Assembly: GCA_903899795.1 (NCBI GenBank)
Contig: CAIUKX010000465.1
Span: 1-18,432, forward strand
Reading direction: 5' to 3'
Origin: an uncultured Flavobacteriales bacterium
GTDB taxonomy: Bacteria; Bacteroidota; Bacteroidia; Flavobacteriales_D; Crocinitomicaceae
Length of the DNA: 18,432 bases
Numbering within the stretch: the first letter of the stretch is position 1; each line of letters begins with the position of its first letter. The position numbers were made by a program, and so were the translations under genes. The notes below the pieces were generated by a model, which was given only the letters and a program-made list of their open reading frames with translations, did no database searches and was not told where the DNA came from. Positions 8,090 to 14,373 of this stretch are shown piece by piece.

Positions 8090-8401
8090 TCAATTTGAAG
8101 CCATTACACCCACAACTATTAAAATCAAAAGTCCCATTATTGACAAAGAAACATATGCACAGGTCCTTCCTGCATTTATTTTATTGTAAGAAGAAGTTGT
8201 ATACTTTCCGGGATTTGCCTTGTATTTTTCGATTTCTTTATTTTCTCCACTGATTGTTACCAGCGCCAATATCAAACCTATAACCCCCATAAAAATTATG
8301 GATAATATTCCTGTTGTTAACTTACCCCCGGCTCCATCCAAATCTATTTGTTTGGTCGGACGATCCTCATTTAGAATTGCTTGATCAATTATTTCCTCCA
8401 T
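8090..8401 (-). CDS. Two-helix membrane protein of the CCC-motif / CD225-like family
   Basis: A 103-residue protein with an N-terminal hydrophilic segment (1-27), a first membrane helix at about 28-50, a short loop, and a second helix at about 80-101. The loop ENKEIEKYKANPGKYTTSSYNKINAGRTCAYVSL is close to the conserved loop of Bacteroidota proteins called CCC motif membrane proteins (CD225/dispanin-like), which also read YKANPxxYxxSSYxxxNAGRxxA. The Cys cluster that names the family, expected in the first helix, is missing here (IIFMGVIG). The role of the family in bacteria is not established; eukaryotic CD225 proteins bend or stiffen membranes. AGAGGAT lies just upstream of the ATG and can serve as the ribosome site. 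It is divergent from the homogentisate dioxygenase gene. Confidence 0.8.
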   Translation of the reverse strand: MEEIIDQAILNEDRPTKQIDLDGAGGKLTTGILSIIFMGVIGLILALVTISGENKEIEKYKANPGKYTTSSYNKINAGRTCAYVSLSIMGLLILIVVGVMASN

Positions 8402-8466
8402 ATCCTCTTTACTAAATTTTTGTCACTTACATTGTATCGATTCATTTTGACCTCAGAAAAATAATA

Positions 8467-8488
8467 TTTAGAATCAAATAATTCTAAA
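8467..8488. promoter_or_regulatory. Inverted repeat, candidate operator between the CCC-like gene and hmgA
   Basis: Perfect 8-base arms TTTAGAAT (8467-8474) and ATTCTAAA (8481-8488) with a 6-base spacer. It ends 20 bases before the TATCTTTG box at 8509, so it covers the place of the -33 element of that promoter; a bound regulator could block or aid it. It is also 65 bases ahead of the divergent gene, so it could serve both. Confidence 0.4.
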
Positions 8489-8508
8489 AAATTACAAAGA
8501 TTTATTAA

Positions 8509-8516
8509 TATCTTTG
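8509..8516 (+). promoter_or_regulatory. TAnnTTTG (-7) box, distal hmgA promoter
   Basis: TATCTTTG is a perfect -7 box on the plus strand. It would give a leader of about 125 bases to the hmgA ATG at 8648. No TTTG lies at -33; the inverted repeat at 8467-8488 occupies that place. Confidence 0.4.
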
Positions 8517-8610
8517 CTTTATATATACTTTTACTGATATGTGGTTTGAATTAACACTTTTATTAAAATACATGATCAAAAGAAATCCCGAATGATTTCG
8601 AAGCTGTTTT

Positions 8611-8643
8611 TTTGACGCAATTTTAGTATAAATGTTAAATTTA
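8611..8643 (+). promoter_or_regulatory. Proximal hmgA promoter candidate
   Basis: TTTG (8611-8614), a 21-base spacer and TAAATTTA (8636-8643; 7 of 8 to the -7 box) form a well-spaced Bacteroidota promoter. The start would fall at or next to the ATG at 8648, implying a leaderless message; the distal box at 8509 is the alternative. Confidence 0.35.
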
Positions 8644-8647
8644 AGAT

Positions 8648-9802
8648 ATGCCATTCTATCACAAATTAGGAAAAATACCCCACAAAAGACATACGGTTTT
8701 TGAAAAGGAGTCAGGGGGATTGTATTACGAACAATTGTTCGGTACTGAAGGATTTCATGGATTTTCTTCTCTATTATACCATACACAACGACCAACTCAA
8801 GTAAAATCTGTTTCTGAACCGATTGACGTCGCACCAGTTGCTGCTGTTGGAAAAAACATTTCCTCCCGAATGCTGAGAGGTTTTGATGTGAAACCGGTCA
8901 ATGATTTCCTGGAAAGTCGCGTAATTGTTTTGTTCAATAATGATTTGAACATTACCTGTGCAGCTCCCAAAAAATCAATGACCGATTACTATTACAAAAA
9001 TGCTGATGCTGATGAAGTAATCTTCGTTCATCAGGGATCAGGTAAATTGAAAACACTTGTTGGAAATATTGATTTCGCATACGGCGACTATTTGGTAATC
9101 CCACGCGGAATTATCTACCAAATTGAATTCAACACGGAGGACAACCGTTTATTCATTGTGGAATCTTTCAGTCCTATCGTGACCCCGAAAAGATACCGAA
9201 ATAATTTTGGTCAATTATTGGAGCACTCACCATTTTGTGAACGTGACTTCCGTCCGCCGCATGAATTGGAAACACACGATGAAAACGGTGATTTTTTGAT
9301 TAAAATCAAGAAGGAAAATGTACTACACGATGTCGTTTATGCGTCACATCCTTTTGATGTTGTTGGCTGGGATGGATTCAACTTCCCCTACGCCTTTAGT
9401 ATTCACGATTTTGAACCAATTACCGGTCGTGTACACCAACCGCCTCCGGTTCACCAGACGTTTGAAGCACACAACTTTGTGATTTGTTCTTTCTGCCCGA
9501 GATTGTATGACTATCATCCAAAATCGATTCCGGCACCTTACAATCACAGTAATATTGATTCGGATGAAGTACTTTATTATGTTGATGGTGATTTCATGAG
9601 TAGAAATCATGTGGAAAAAGGATACATTTCCTTACATCCAGGTGGAATCCCTCATGGACCTCATCCAGGAGCAATGGAAAGAAGTATAGGTCAAAAAGAA
9701 ACCGCAGAATTGGCTGTAATGGTCGACACCTTCAAACCGTTGAAATTAACACAAGCAGCAGTGGACATGCAGGACGAAAGTTATGTAACAAGCTGGCTCT
9801 AG
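8648..9802 (+). CDS. hmgA: Homogentisate 1,2-dioxygenase
   Basis: Non-haem iron enzyme that opens the ring of homogentisate to maleylacetoacetate, in tyrosine and phenylalanine catabolism; cytoplasmic. It is 384 residues, the compact bacteroidotal form (human enzyme 445). The N-terminus MPFYHKLGKIPHKRH and YYEQLFGTEGFHG is the usual start of this form, which fixes the ATG. Cupin-like strands follow; the probable iron ligands are His300 (PYNHSN), Glu307 (DSDEVLYYVDG) and His336 (GGIPHGPHPG), matching the His/Glu/His set of the family, with ERSIG just after. It is followed by hpd, the preceding step of the pathway, after 106 bases that hold a long palindrome. Fumarylacetoacetase and maleylacetoacetate isomerase, the later steps, are not in the window. 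It is probably regulated with hpd from the promoters upstream. Confidence 0.93.
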   Translation: MPFYHKLGKIPHKRHTVFEKESGGLYYEQLFGTEGFHGFSSLLYHTQRPTQVKSVSEPIDVAPVAAVGKNISSRMLRGFDVKPVNDFLESRVIVLFNNDLNITCAAPKKSMTDYYYKNADADEVIFVHQGSGKLKTLVGNIDFAYGDYLVIPRGIIYQIEFNTEDNRLFIVESFSPIVTPKRYRNNFGQLLEHSPFCERDFRPPHELETHDENGDFLIKIKKENVLHDVVYASHPFDVVGWDGFNFPYAFSIHDFEPITGRVHQPPPVHQTFEAHNFVICSFCPRLYDYHPKSIPAPYNHSNIDSDEVLYYVDGDFMSRNHVEKGYISLHPGGIPHGPHPGAMERSIGQKETAELAVMVDTFKPLKLTQAAVDMQDESYVTSWL

Positions 9803-9856
9803 ATGATGTTTGATATTGAATCTTTGATTAAAAGAATTTAAATAAAAGTACTGACA

Positions 9857-9879
9857 GAGACGTTGCACTGCAACGTCTC
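9857..9879. repeat. Perfect palindrome between hmgA and hpd, likely dispersed repeat
   Basis: Two perfect 11-base arms, GAGACGTTGCA (9857-9867) and its reverse complement (9869-9879), around a single C. It is far richer in G+C than the surrounding sequence. No poly-T follows on either strand, so it is not a classical terminator. From memory, palindromes with a GACGTTGCA...TGCAACGTC core occur many times in gaps of Bacteroidota and some cyanobacterial genomes; I take this as one copy of a REP-like family. In the transcript it would fold into a strong stem between the two genes. Confidence 0.75.
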
Positions 9880-9908
9880 CACTGATATAAAATTGAAAAA
9901 ATATAAAA

Positions 9909-11069
9909 ATGGCAAAAGAAGTTAAAAGTGTAGACTACGGTCTAGAAAAAATATTTGAAGGAGCACAGGATTTCCTTCCATTAATGGGAACAGATTATGT
10001 TGAATTTTATGTGGGTAATGCAAAACAAGCAGCTCACTTTTACAAAACAGCTTTTGGATTTCAGTCTTACGCATATTCAGGATTGGAAACCGGTGTGAAA
10101 GACCGTGTATCGTATGTACTGAAACAAGACAAAATCCGTTTGGTTTTAACAACTGCTTTGGTTAGTGACTCTCCGATTGGTGAACATGTAAAAAAACATG
10201 GAGATGGTGTTAAAGTCGTAGCTTTATGGGTTGAAGATGCTCGTAAATCATACGAAGAAACAACCAAAAGAGGTGCGAAATCATTCATGGAACCTACCGT
10301 TGAAAAAGATGAGTTTGGTGAAGTGGTGAGAGCAGGAATTTATACCTATGGTGAAACAGTTCACATGTTTGTGGAACGTAAAAACTACAAAGGAGAATTT
10401 TTACCTGGTTTCGTGAAATGGGAATCCGACTATAACCCGACTTCGGTTGGTTTAAAATACATCGATCACATGGTCGGAAATGTAGGTTGGGGCGAAATGA
10501 ATACGTGGGTAAAATGGTACGAAGACGTAATGGGATTTGTAAACTTCCTTTCTTTTGACGATAAACAAATCCATACTGAATACTCGGCTTTGATGTCAAA
10601 AGTAATGAGTAATGGTAACGGTAGAATCAAATTCCCGATCAACGAACCTGCTGAAGGTAAAAAACGTTCGCAAATCGAAGAGTACCTTGATTTTTATGAA
10701 GGACCCGGTGTACAACACGTTGCCATTGCAACTGATGATATCATCAAAACGGTAACCGAATTACGTGCAAGAGGTGTTGAATTCTTATCTGCACCACCGC
10801 AGGCGTATTATGATGAAATTCCAGCGAGATTAGGAACTCATATGGAAATGATGAAAGAAGATATCAAGGACATTCAAAAACTTGCCATCATGGTGGATGC
10901 GGATGAAGAAGGGTATTTACTTCAAATTTTCACAAAACCTGTTGAAGACAGACCAACCTTATTCTTTGAAATTATCCAACGAATGGGTGCTCGCGGATTC
11001 GGTGCTGGAAATTTCAAAGCTTTGTTTGAGTCAATCGAAAGAGAACAAGCAAAAAGAGGAACACTTTAG
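9909..11069 (+). CDS. hpd: 4-hydroxyphenylpyruvate dioxygenase
   Basis: Fe(II) enzyme converting 4-hydroxyphenylpyruvate and O2 to homogentisate and CO2, the substrate of the gene before it; cytoplasmic. It is 386 residues with two vicinal-oxygen-chelate halves: an N-terminal half at about 25-160 without metal ligands and a catalytic half at about 180-360. The iron ligands are His187 (YIDHMVGNV), His270 (GVQHVAIATDD) and Glu354 (LFFEIIQR). The C-terminal helix GFGAGNFKALFESIEREQ, which gates the site, is intact, with the family ending GNFKALFE(A/S)IE. hpd follows hmgA in one unit and is closed by a strong terminator 41 bases after its stop codon. An A-rich stretch precedes the ATG rather than a strong Shine-Dalgarno, common in this phylum. 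Confidence 0.96.
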   Translation: MAKEVKSVDYGLEKIFEGAQDFLPLMGTDYVEFYVGNAKQAAHFYKTAFGFQSYAYSGLETGVKDRVSYVLKQDKIRLVLTTALVSDSPIGEHVKKHGDGVKVVALWVEDARKSYEETTKRGAKSFMEPTVEKDEFGEVVRAGIYTYGETVHMFVERKNYKGEFLPGFVKWESDYNPTSVGLKYIDHMVGNVGWGEMNTWVKWYEDVMGFVNFLSFDDKQIHTEYSALMSKVMSNGNGRIKFPINEPAEGKKRSQIEEYLDFYEGPGVQHVAIATDDIIKTVTELRARGVEFLSAPPQAYYDEIPARLGTHMEMMKEDIKDIQKLAIMVDADEEGYLLQIFTKPVEDRPTLFFEIIQRMGARGFGAGNFKALFESIEREQAKRGTL

Positions 11070-11074
11070 TCTGG

Positions 11075-11105
11075 ATTCAAGACTATAAGATTCAAGATTT
11101 CAAGA
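11075..11105 (+). repeat. Three direct copies of WTTCAAGA after the hpd stop
   Basis: ATTCAAGA at 11075-11082 and 11090-11097 and TTTCAAGA at 11098-11105, beginning 6 bases after the hpd stop codon. The middle one is also part of the outer inverted repeat that surrounds the terminator. Confidence 0.6.
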
Positions 11106-11190
11106 CTTACAGCCTGTCAATTAATTTGACAGGCTTTTTTAATGAGTCTAACTTATGCCTTGAGTCTTATCGTCTTGAATCTTACAGTCT
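11080..11190. repeat. Outer imperfect inverted repeat enclosing the hpd terminator
   Basis: AGACTATAAGATTCAAGA (11080-11097) pairs with the segment 11173-11190 at 17 of 18 positions (the one difference, A to G, still allows a G-U-type pair on one strand). The terminator stem lies inside, so the transcript could form a two-tier hairpin. The right arm is followed by seven A, so on the minus strand the outer stem would be preceded by T rather than followed by it. Confidence 0.6.
11111..11140 (+). terminator. Rho-independent terminator of the hmgA-hpd unit
   Basis: Perfect 10-pair stem AGCCTGTCAA (11111-11120) / TTGACAGGCT (11126-11135), a 5-base loop, and a T tract through 11140. It lies 41 bases past the hpd stop codon. 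Confidence 0.92.
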
Positions 11191-11259
11191 AAAAAAACAT
11201 TTCACCGAATTATGGATACCGTCCACCTATTTTGAATATGTATTGGTTTGATTTCGATC

Positions 11260-11267
11260 TATTTTTG
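11260..11267 (+). promoter_or_regulatory. TAnnTTTG (-7) box of the LiaF/LytS operon
   Basis: TATTTTTG is a perfect -7 box 26 bases before the ATG at 11294, giving a leader of about 20 bases. A TTTG at 11231-11234 is 25 bases upstream, slightly further than usual. Confidence 0.45.
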
Positions 11268-11293
11268 ATTCAACATTAAAAACATACAAAAAA

Positions 11294-11542
11294 ATGGAAA
11301 CAGAAAATTCAAACCCAGAAATAGAAAAATCATTCAACTGTGAAACACATCACAAAAGAAAGAAAATGACTTTCGGAATTATTGTTGCTTTTATCGGGAC
11401 AATACTTTTGATCAACGCTATCTATCCGCATTGCATCAATACCAAATTTATCTGGCCGATCGTGATGATTGCCTTCGGATTGAAATGGATCTTCTTCGCA
11501 AATCATTCCAGAAAAAATTGCAGACATAAATGTCATTGTTAA
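11294..11542 (+). CDS. Small LiaF-TM-like membrane protein with Cys/His-rich tail
   Basis: An 82-residue protein. A hydrophilic N-terminus (1-25) with His and Lys residues leads to a helix at about 26-44 (GIIVAFIGTILLINAIYP) and a second at about 51-68 (FIWPIVMIAFGLKWIFF). This pair, with (I/N)xxxIWPIxxIxxGLKxIF, matches the repeat in the membrane half of LiaF-like proteins, and the next gene has the same pattern twice. The C-terminus HSRKNCRHKCHC carries three Cys and three His within 12 residues, suggesting metal binding or redox chemistry on the cytoplasmic face, which is inference. It is first in a four-gene unit with a LiaF-like protein and a LytS/LytTR pair, 63 bases before the next gene. 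It probably assists or modulates the sensor proteins; function not established. Confidence 0.78.
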   Translation: METENSNPEIEKSFNCETHHKRKKMTFGIIVAFIGTILLINAIYPHCINTKFIWPIVMIAFGLKWIFFANHSRKNCRHKCHC

Positions 11543-11605
11543 TTTTATCCGACAACAAACTGATTCAAACAGTAATTGTTATATTTAATTCTTAAATTCA
11601 AAGAA

Positions 11606-12418
11606 ATGAATACAGAAAATTTCACCCCAGAAGATGAACACGTTTTCCTAAGCTGGCAGAAAAGTCAAAAACGCGGAAAAATTGTTGCAGGAGTCTTCAT
11701 TGTCGCTTTCGGGGTATTGTATTTACTGAATGAAACCGGAGTAAAAATGCCTTTTTGGGTATTTCAGCCTGGCACCATTCTTATTGCCCTCGGACTGATA
11801 GTGCTTGTAAAACACAAATTCAAAAAATTATTCGGCTGGGTCTTGATTCTGGTTGGTAAAGTTTTTTTACTCCACGAATTTTATCCGGACATGGTGAATA
11901 TCAATTTGATTTGGCCTATACTCCTCATATTACTTGGACTGAAACTGATTTTCAAACCAAAAGATCATCGCTCACATGATAGGTGGAGAAGAATGAAGCA
12001 ACACCATCATCGTCATCACCATCAATACAAAGAACGTTTTGACCCTTCATGCATGAATCTCGATGAAGTATCTGATAAGGACTTTATTGATTCAGTAACA
12101 TTCTTCGGTGGGATTACAAAAAATGTGGTCAGTAAAAATTTTAAAGGTGCTGATATTGTCAACGTTTTTGGAGGAGCGGAAATCAATTTACTTCAAGCGG
12201 AAATCGAAACCCAGGCTATCGTAGATTTGACATGTGTCTTTGGAGGTGTTACATTAATTGTCCCGACCAACTGGCAGGTAAAATCCGAGTTAACAACTGC
12301 ATTTGGCGGCATAGAAGATAAACGACAAATGAATGTAAATTACGAAGAAGACAGCAAGATTCTTATCTTAAGAGGGAATTGTGTTTTCGGCGGAATAGAA
12401 ATCAAAAATTTCAAATAA
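11606..12418 (+). CDS. LiaF-like envelope-stress protein with FGG repeats
   Basis: A 270-residue protein with four predicted helices at about 25-41, 52-69, 73-90 and 99-116 (the LiaF-TM region), a very basic His-rich cytoplasmic segment at 121-145 (HHHRHHH at 133-139), and a C-terminal beta-helix-like domain at about 160-268 of the kind found in LiaF (YvqF), which holds back the LiaRS system in Bacillus. Five FGG turns recur at 167, 188, 212, 233 and 261, spaced about 21-28 residues, one per turn of the solenoid. The ATG at 11606 is preferred; an in-frame ATG at 11576 adds ten hydrophobic residues in the gap and is less likely. A LytS-type kinase follows after 42 bases. By analogy it may control that kinase, but LiaF acts on a different kinase type, so this is inference. 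Confidence 0.82.
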   Translation: MNTENFTPEDEHVFLSWQKSQKRGKIVAGVFIVAFGVLYLLNETGVKMPFWVFQPGTILIALGLIVLVKHKFKKLFGWVLILVGKVFLLHEFYPDMVNINLIWPILLILLGLKLIFKPKDHRSHDRWRRMKQHHHRHHHQYKERFDPSCMNLDEVSDKDFIDSVTFFGGITKNVVSKNFKGADIVNVFGGAEINLLQAEIETQAIVDLTCVFGGVTLIVPTNWQVKSELTTAFGGIEDKRQMNVNYEEDSKILILRGNCVFGGIEIKNFK

Positions 12419-12421
12419 AAT

Positions 12422-12449
12422 GTAGGGGTGGATCGCGATCTGCCCTTAC
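12422..12449. repeat. Diverged palindrome between the LiaF-like gene and the kinase gene
   Basis: A perfect core GATCGCGATC (12431-12440) is flanked by nine bases each side that all pair if three G-U pairs are allowed, giving a 14-pair RNA stem with little or no loop. It fills most of the 42-base gap. G+C-rich palindromes with this core are, as I recall, dispersed repeats in some Bacteroidota; this would be an older copy. A GTG inside it (12428) opens the kinase reading frame but is not the likely start. Confidence 0.65.
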
Positions 12450-12460
12450 CTATTTACAAT

Positions 12461-13498
12461 ATGGAAAAACTGAAATGGATTAAAGAACATCAAACGGCTC
12501 AACTCATCATTTGGTGGTTGGTTTGTAGTTTCCTGCAGTTGGTTGTCCAGCATCATCTTCATTTTTCATTCTATTTTGCACTGGTCGATGCACTATTTAC
12601 GTCTTGTGTACTGATCCTTTTTTCGCTTATTATTCAACAAATTCAACGCTATTTCCACTCAACTTCGGTCATGACTCTCACCAATCTGGGAATCGTTACT
12701 GCGTTCTCACTTGCTTTTATTTATCTCTATAAATGGATCGGTCCATACATTCATAAACAGAACGAATGGTCAGTTCATTCCGGTAACAATGAGTTCATTA
12801 TAAGAACAATTGTAGCCTTACTTTTGTTGCTCTTGGTACTTCATCAATTCTGGATTCATAAAAACAAAAACTTTCAGGAAAAGAACACTCAACAACTTCT
12901 GGAAGTCGAGCGACAACTAAACAAGGCCGAATTGGTCAATATTCAACAACAGTTACAACCGCATTTCTTATTCAACAGCTTAAATTCCATAAGTGCATTA
13001 ACGGTTACTCAACCCGATGAAGCGAGAAGAATGGTTCACCTGCTGTCCGATTTTCTAAGGGGAACCTTGCGCAAAGACCATGAACAACTCGTACCTCTCA
13101 AAGAAGAATTGAATTATCTGAATCTTTATCTGGAAATCGAAAAGGTTCGTTTCGGTCACCGTTTGAATGTGGAATTGGAGATTGACGATGCTTGTGAAGT
13201 GTCAAAACTGCCTCCGTTTATCCTGCAACCGATCGTTGAAAATTCGATCAAATATGGATTATATGGACAAATAGGAGAATTGACCATTTCGGTTAAAGCC
13301 ATTTGCCAAAATCAGCAATTGATCCTTTCTATTTCCAATCCTTATGAAATTGAAACGGTGAATGCCTCAAAAGGAATCGGTTATGGTCTGACTTCGATTC
13401 ATAAAAAATTATACTTGCTTTTCGGACAAAAAGACTTACTACAAATCAATAAGACAGCCACTCAATTTACAACGACAATACTAATTCCGCAGAAATGA
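12461..13498 (+). CDS. LytS/YehU-type sensor histidine kinase
   Basis: A 345-residue membrane kinase of the His_kinase (PF06580) family. Four helices at about 14-32, 37-60, 74-93 and 112-132 form the sensor; there is no large extracellular domain, so the signal is probably in the membrane or comes from the LiaF-like partner. A coiled stretch at about 136-160 links to the phospho-acceptor motif QPHFLFNSLNS with His168. The ATP-binding part has the N-box PPFILQPIVENSIKYGL (Asn261) and a glycine motif KGIGYGL at 304-310. The ATG at 12461 gives a start MEKLKWIKEHQ just outside the first helix; a GTG at 12428 would lie inside a palindromic repeat. The stop codon overlaps the start of the response-regulator gene by 4 bases, a mark of translational coupling and of partnership. 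Confidence 0.92.
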   Translation: MEKLKWIKEHQTAQLIIWWLVCSFLQLVVQHHLHFSFYFALVDALFTSCVLILFSLIIQQIQRYFHSTSVMTLTNLGIVTAFSLAFIYLYKWIGPYIHKQNEWSVHSGNNEFIIRTIVALLLLLLVLHQFWIHKNKNFQEKNTQQLLEVERQLNKAELVNIQQQLQPHFLFNSLNSISALTVTQPDEARRMVHLLSDFLRGTLRKDHEQLVPLKEELNYLNLYLEIEKVRFGHRLNVELEIDDACEVSKLPPFILQPIVENSIKYGLYGQIGELTISVKAICQNQQLILSISNPYEIETVNASKGIGYGLTSIHKKLYLLFGQKDLLQINKTATQFTTTILIPQK

Positions 13499-14253
13499 AA
13501 AACGTTATTATCATTGATGATGAGCCATTGGCTCGAGCGATTGTTAAAGAATATTTGAAAGATTTCCCTGAGCTCAATTTAATAGCTGAGTGCGGGGATG
13601 GTTTCGAAGGTGTAAAAAAAATTGCCGAACTCAAACCCGATTTAATTTTTCTGGATATTCAAATGCCGAAAATAAACGGCTTCGAAATGTTGGAATTGAT
13701 CAACGAAGCACCTTCCATTATTTTCACAACCGCTTTTGATGAATATGCCCTAAAAGCATTTGAAACCAGCGCCTTGGACTATCTTCTAAAACCGTTTACA
13801 CGCGATCGTTTCAAAGCGGCGATTGAGAAGTGGAATGCAATTGAAAAATCAACACCTGACAAAATCAAAGCCAGTGAAGAATCAATGTCGATCTTATCGG
13901 AAATGGAACACAAACAACCGGATGAACATTTACGTGTAGTGATCAAGGACGGTTCAGAAATCAAAATTGTCCCAACTGTTGATATCCATTACATTGAAGC
14001 GTATGACGACTATGTAAAAATCTTCGTGAAAGATGGATATCATTTGAAAAAGAAAACAATGAATTACTTCGAAAAAGTATTACCAAGCAATCAATTTGTA
14101 CGTATTCATCGTTCCTATATTATCAATATCAATGAATTAACAAAAATTGAATCCTTCGAAAAAAATTCATACCTGGCGATTCTGAGATCAGGAAAACGAG
14201 TTCCTATCAGTCGAACAGCTTATGGACCATTGAAAGAAAGTTTGGGAGTATAA
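13495..14253 (+). CDS. LytTR-family response regulator
   Basis: A 252-residue transcription factor paired with the kinase before it (ATGA overlap). Residues 1-115 are the receiver: acidic pair Asp8/Asp9, phospho-acceptor Asp54 in IFLDIQMP, Thr78/79 in FTTAF, and Lys99 in YLLKPF. A linker at 116-143 is followed by the LytTR DNA-binding domain at about 145-250, with the usual IHYIEAYDDYVKIF (164-177) and FVRIHRSYIINI (201-212). Such regulators bind pairs of short direct repeats upstream of target genes. The receiver-LytTR layout and length are standard. It ends the LiaF/LytS unit; no clear hairpin terminator follows. Targets are unknown; the operon itself and the expansin gene 121 bases downstream are possible ones. 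Confidence 0.94.
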   Translation: MKNVIIIDDEPLARAIVKEYLKDFPELNLIAECGDGFEGVKKIAELKPDLIFLDIQMPKINGFEMLELINEAPSIIFTTAFDEYALKAFETSALDYLLKPFTRDRFKAAIEKWNAIEKSTPDKIKASEESMSILSEMEHKQPDEHLRVVIKDGSEIKIVPTVDIHYIEAYDDYVKIFVKDGYHLKKKTMNYFEKVLPSNQFVRIHRSYIININELTKIESFEKNSYLAILRSGKRVPISRTAYGPLKESLGV

Positions 14254-14351
14254 AATTAATGTTTGATGTTGAAGGGATCTCTGATAACAAACTTTCAATA
14301 TTAATTGACTTTAATCATATTAAAATCAAAGTCTCACTTATTTTTTATCCC

Positions 14352-14359
14352 TACTTTTG
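14352..14359 (+). promoter_or_regulatory. TAnnTTTG (-7) box of the expansin gene
   Basis: TACTTTTG is a perfect -7 box 14 bases before the ATG at 14374; the leader would be only about 8 bases. No TTTG is seen at -33. It supports 14374 over the upstream TTG at 14305 as the start. Confidence 0.4.
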
Positions 14360-14373
14360 ACAAAAACTCAGTC

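Noticed and set aside
8505..8834. 109-codon open frame on the minus strand across the hmgA start
   Set aside because: It overlaps the well-supported N-terminus of hmgA and its promoters, and its product has no coherent domain.
9857..9879. Palindrome read as a terminator of hmgA
   Set aside because: No T tract on either side, and hpd continues the same pathway; a dispersed repeat explains it better.
11576..11605. ATG adding ten residues to the LiaF-like protein
   Set aside because: The added stretch is AT-rich gap sequence; the ATG at 11606 is preceded by an A-rich leader and starts a hydrophilic N-terminus like that of the gene before it.
12428..12460. GTG start for the histidine kinase, adding 11 residues
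   Set aside because: The codon lies inside a palindromic repeat and the added residues have no family resemblance; the ATG at 12461 gives a typical start before the first helix.
14305..14373. TTG start for the expansin
   Set aside because: It would put 23 residues before a complete signal peptide, and a perfect TAnnTTTG box lies between it and the ATG at 14374.
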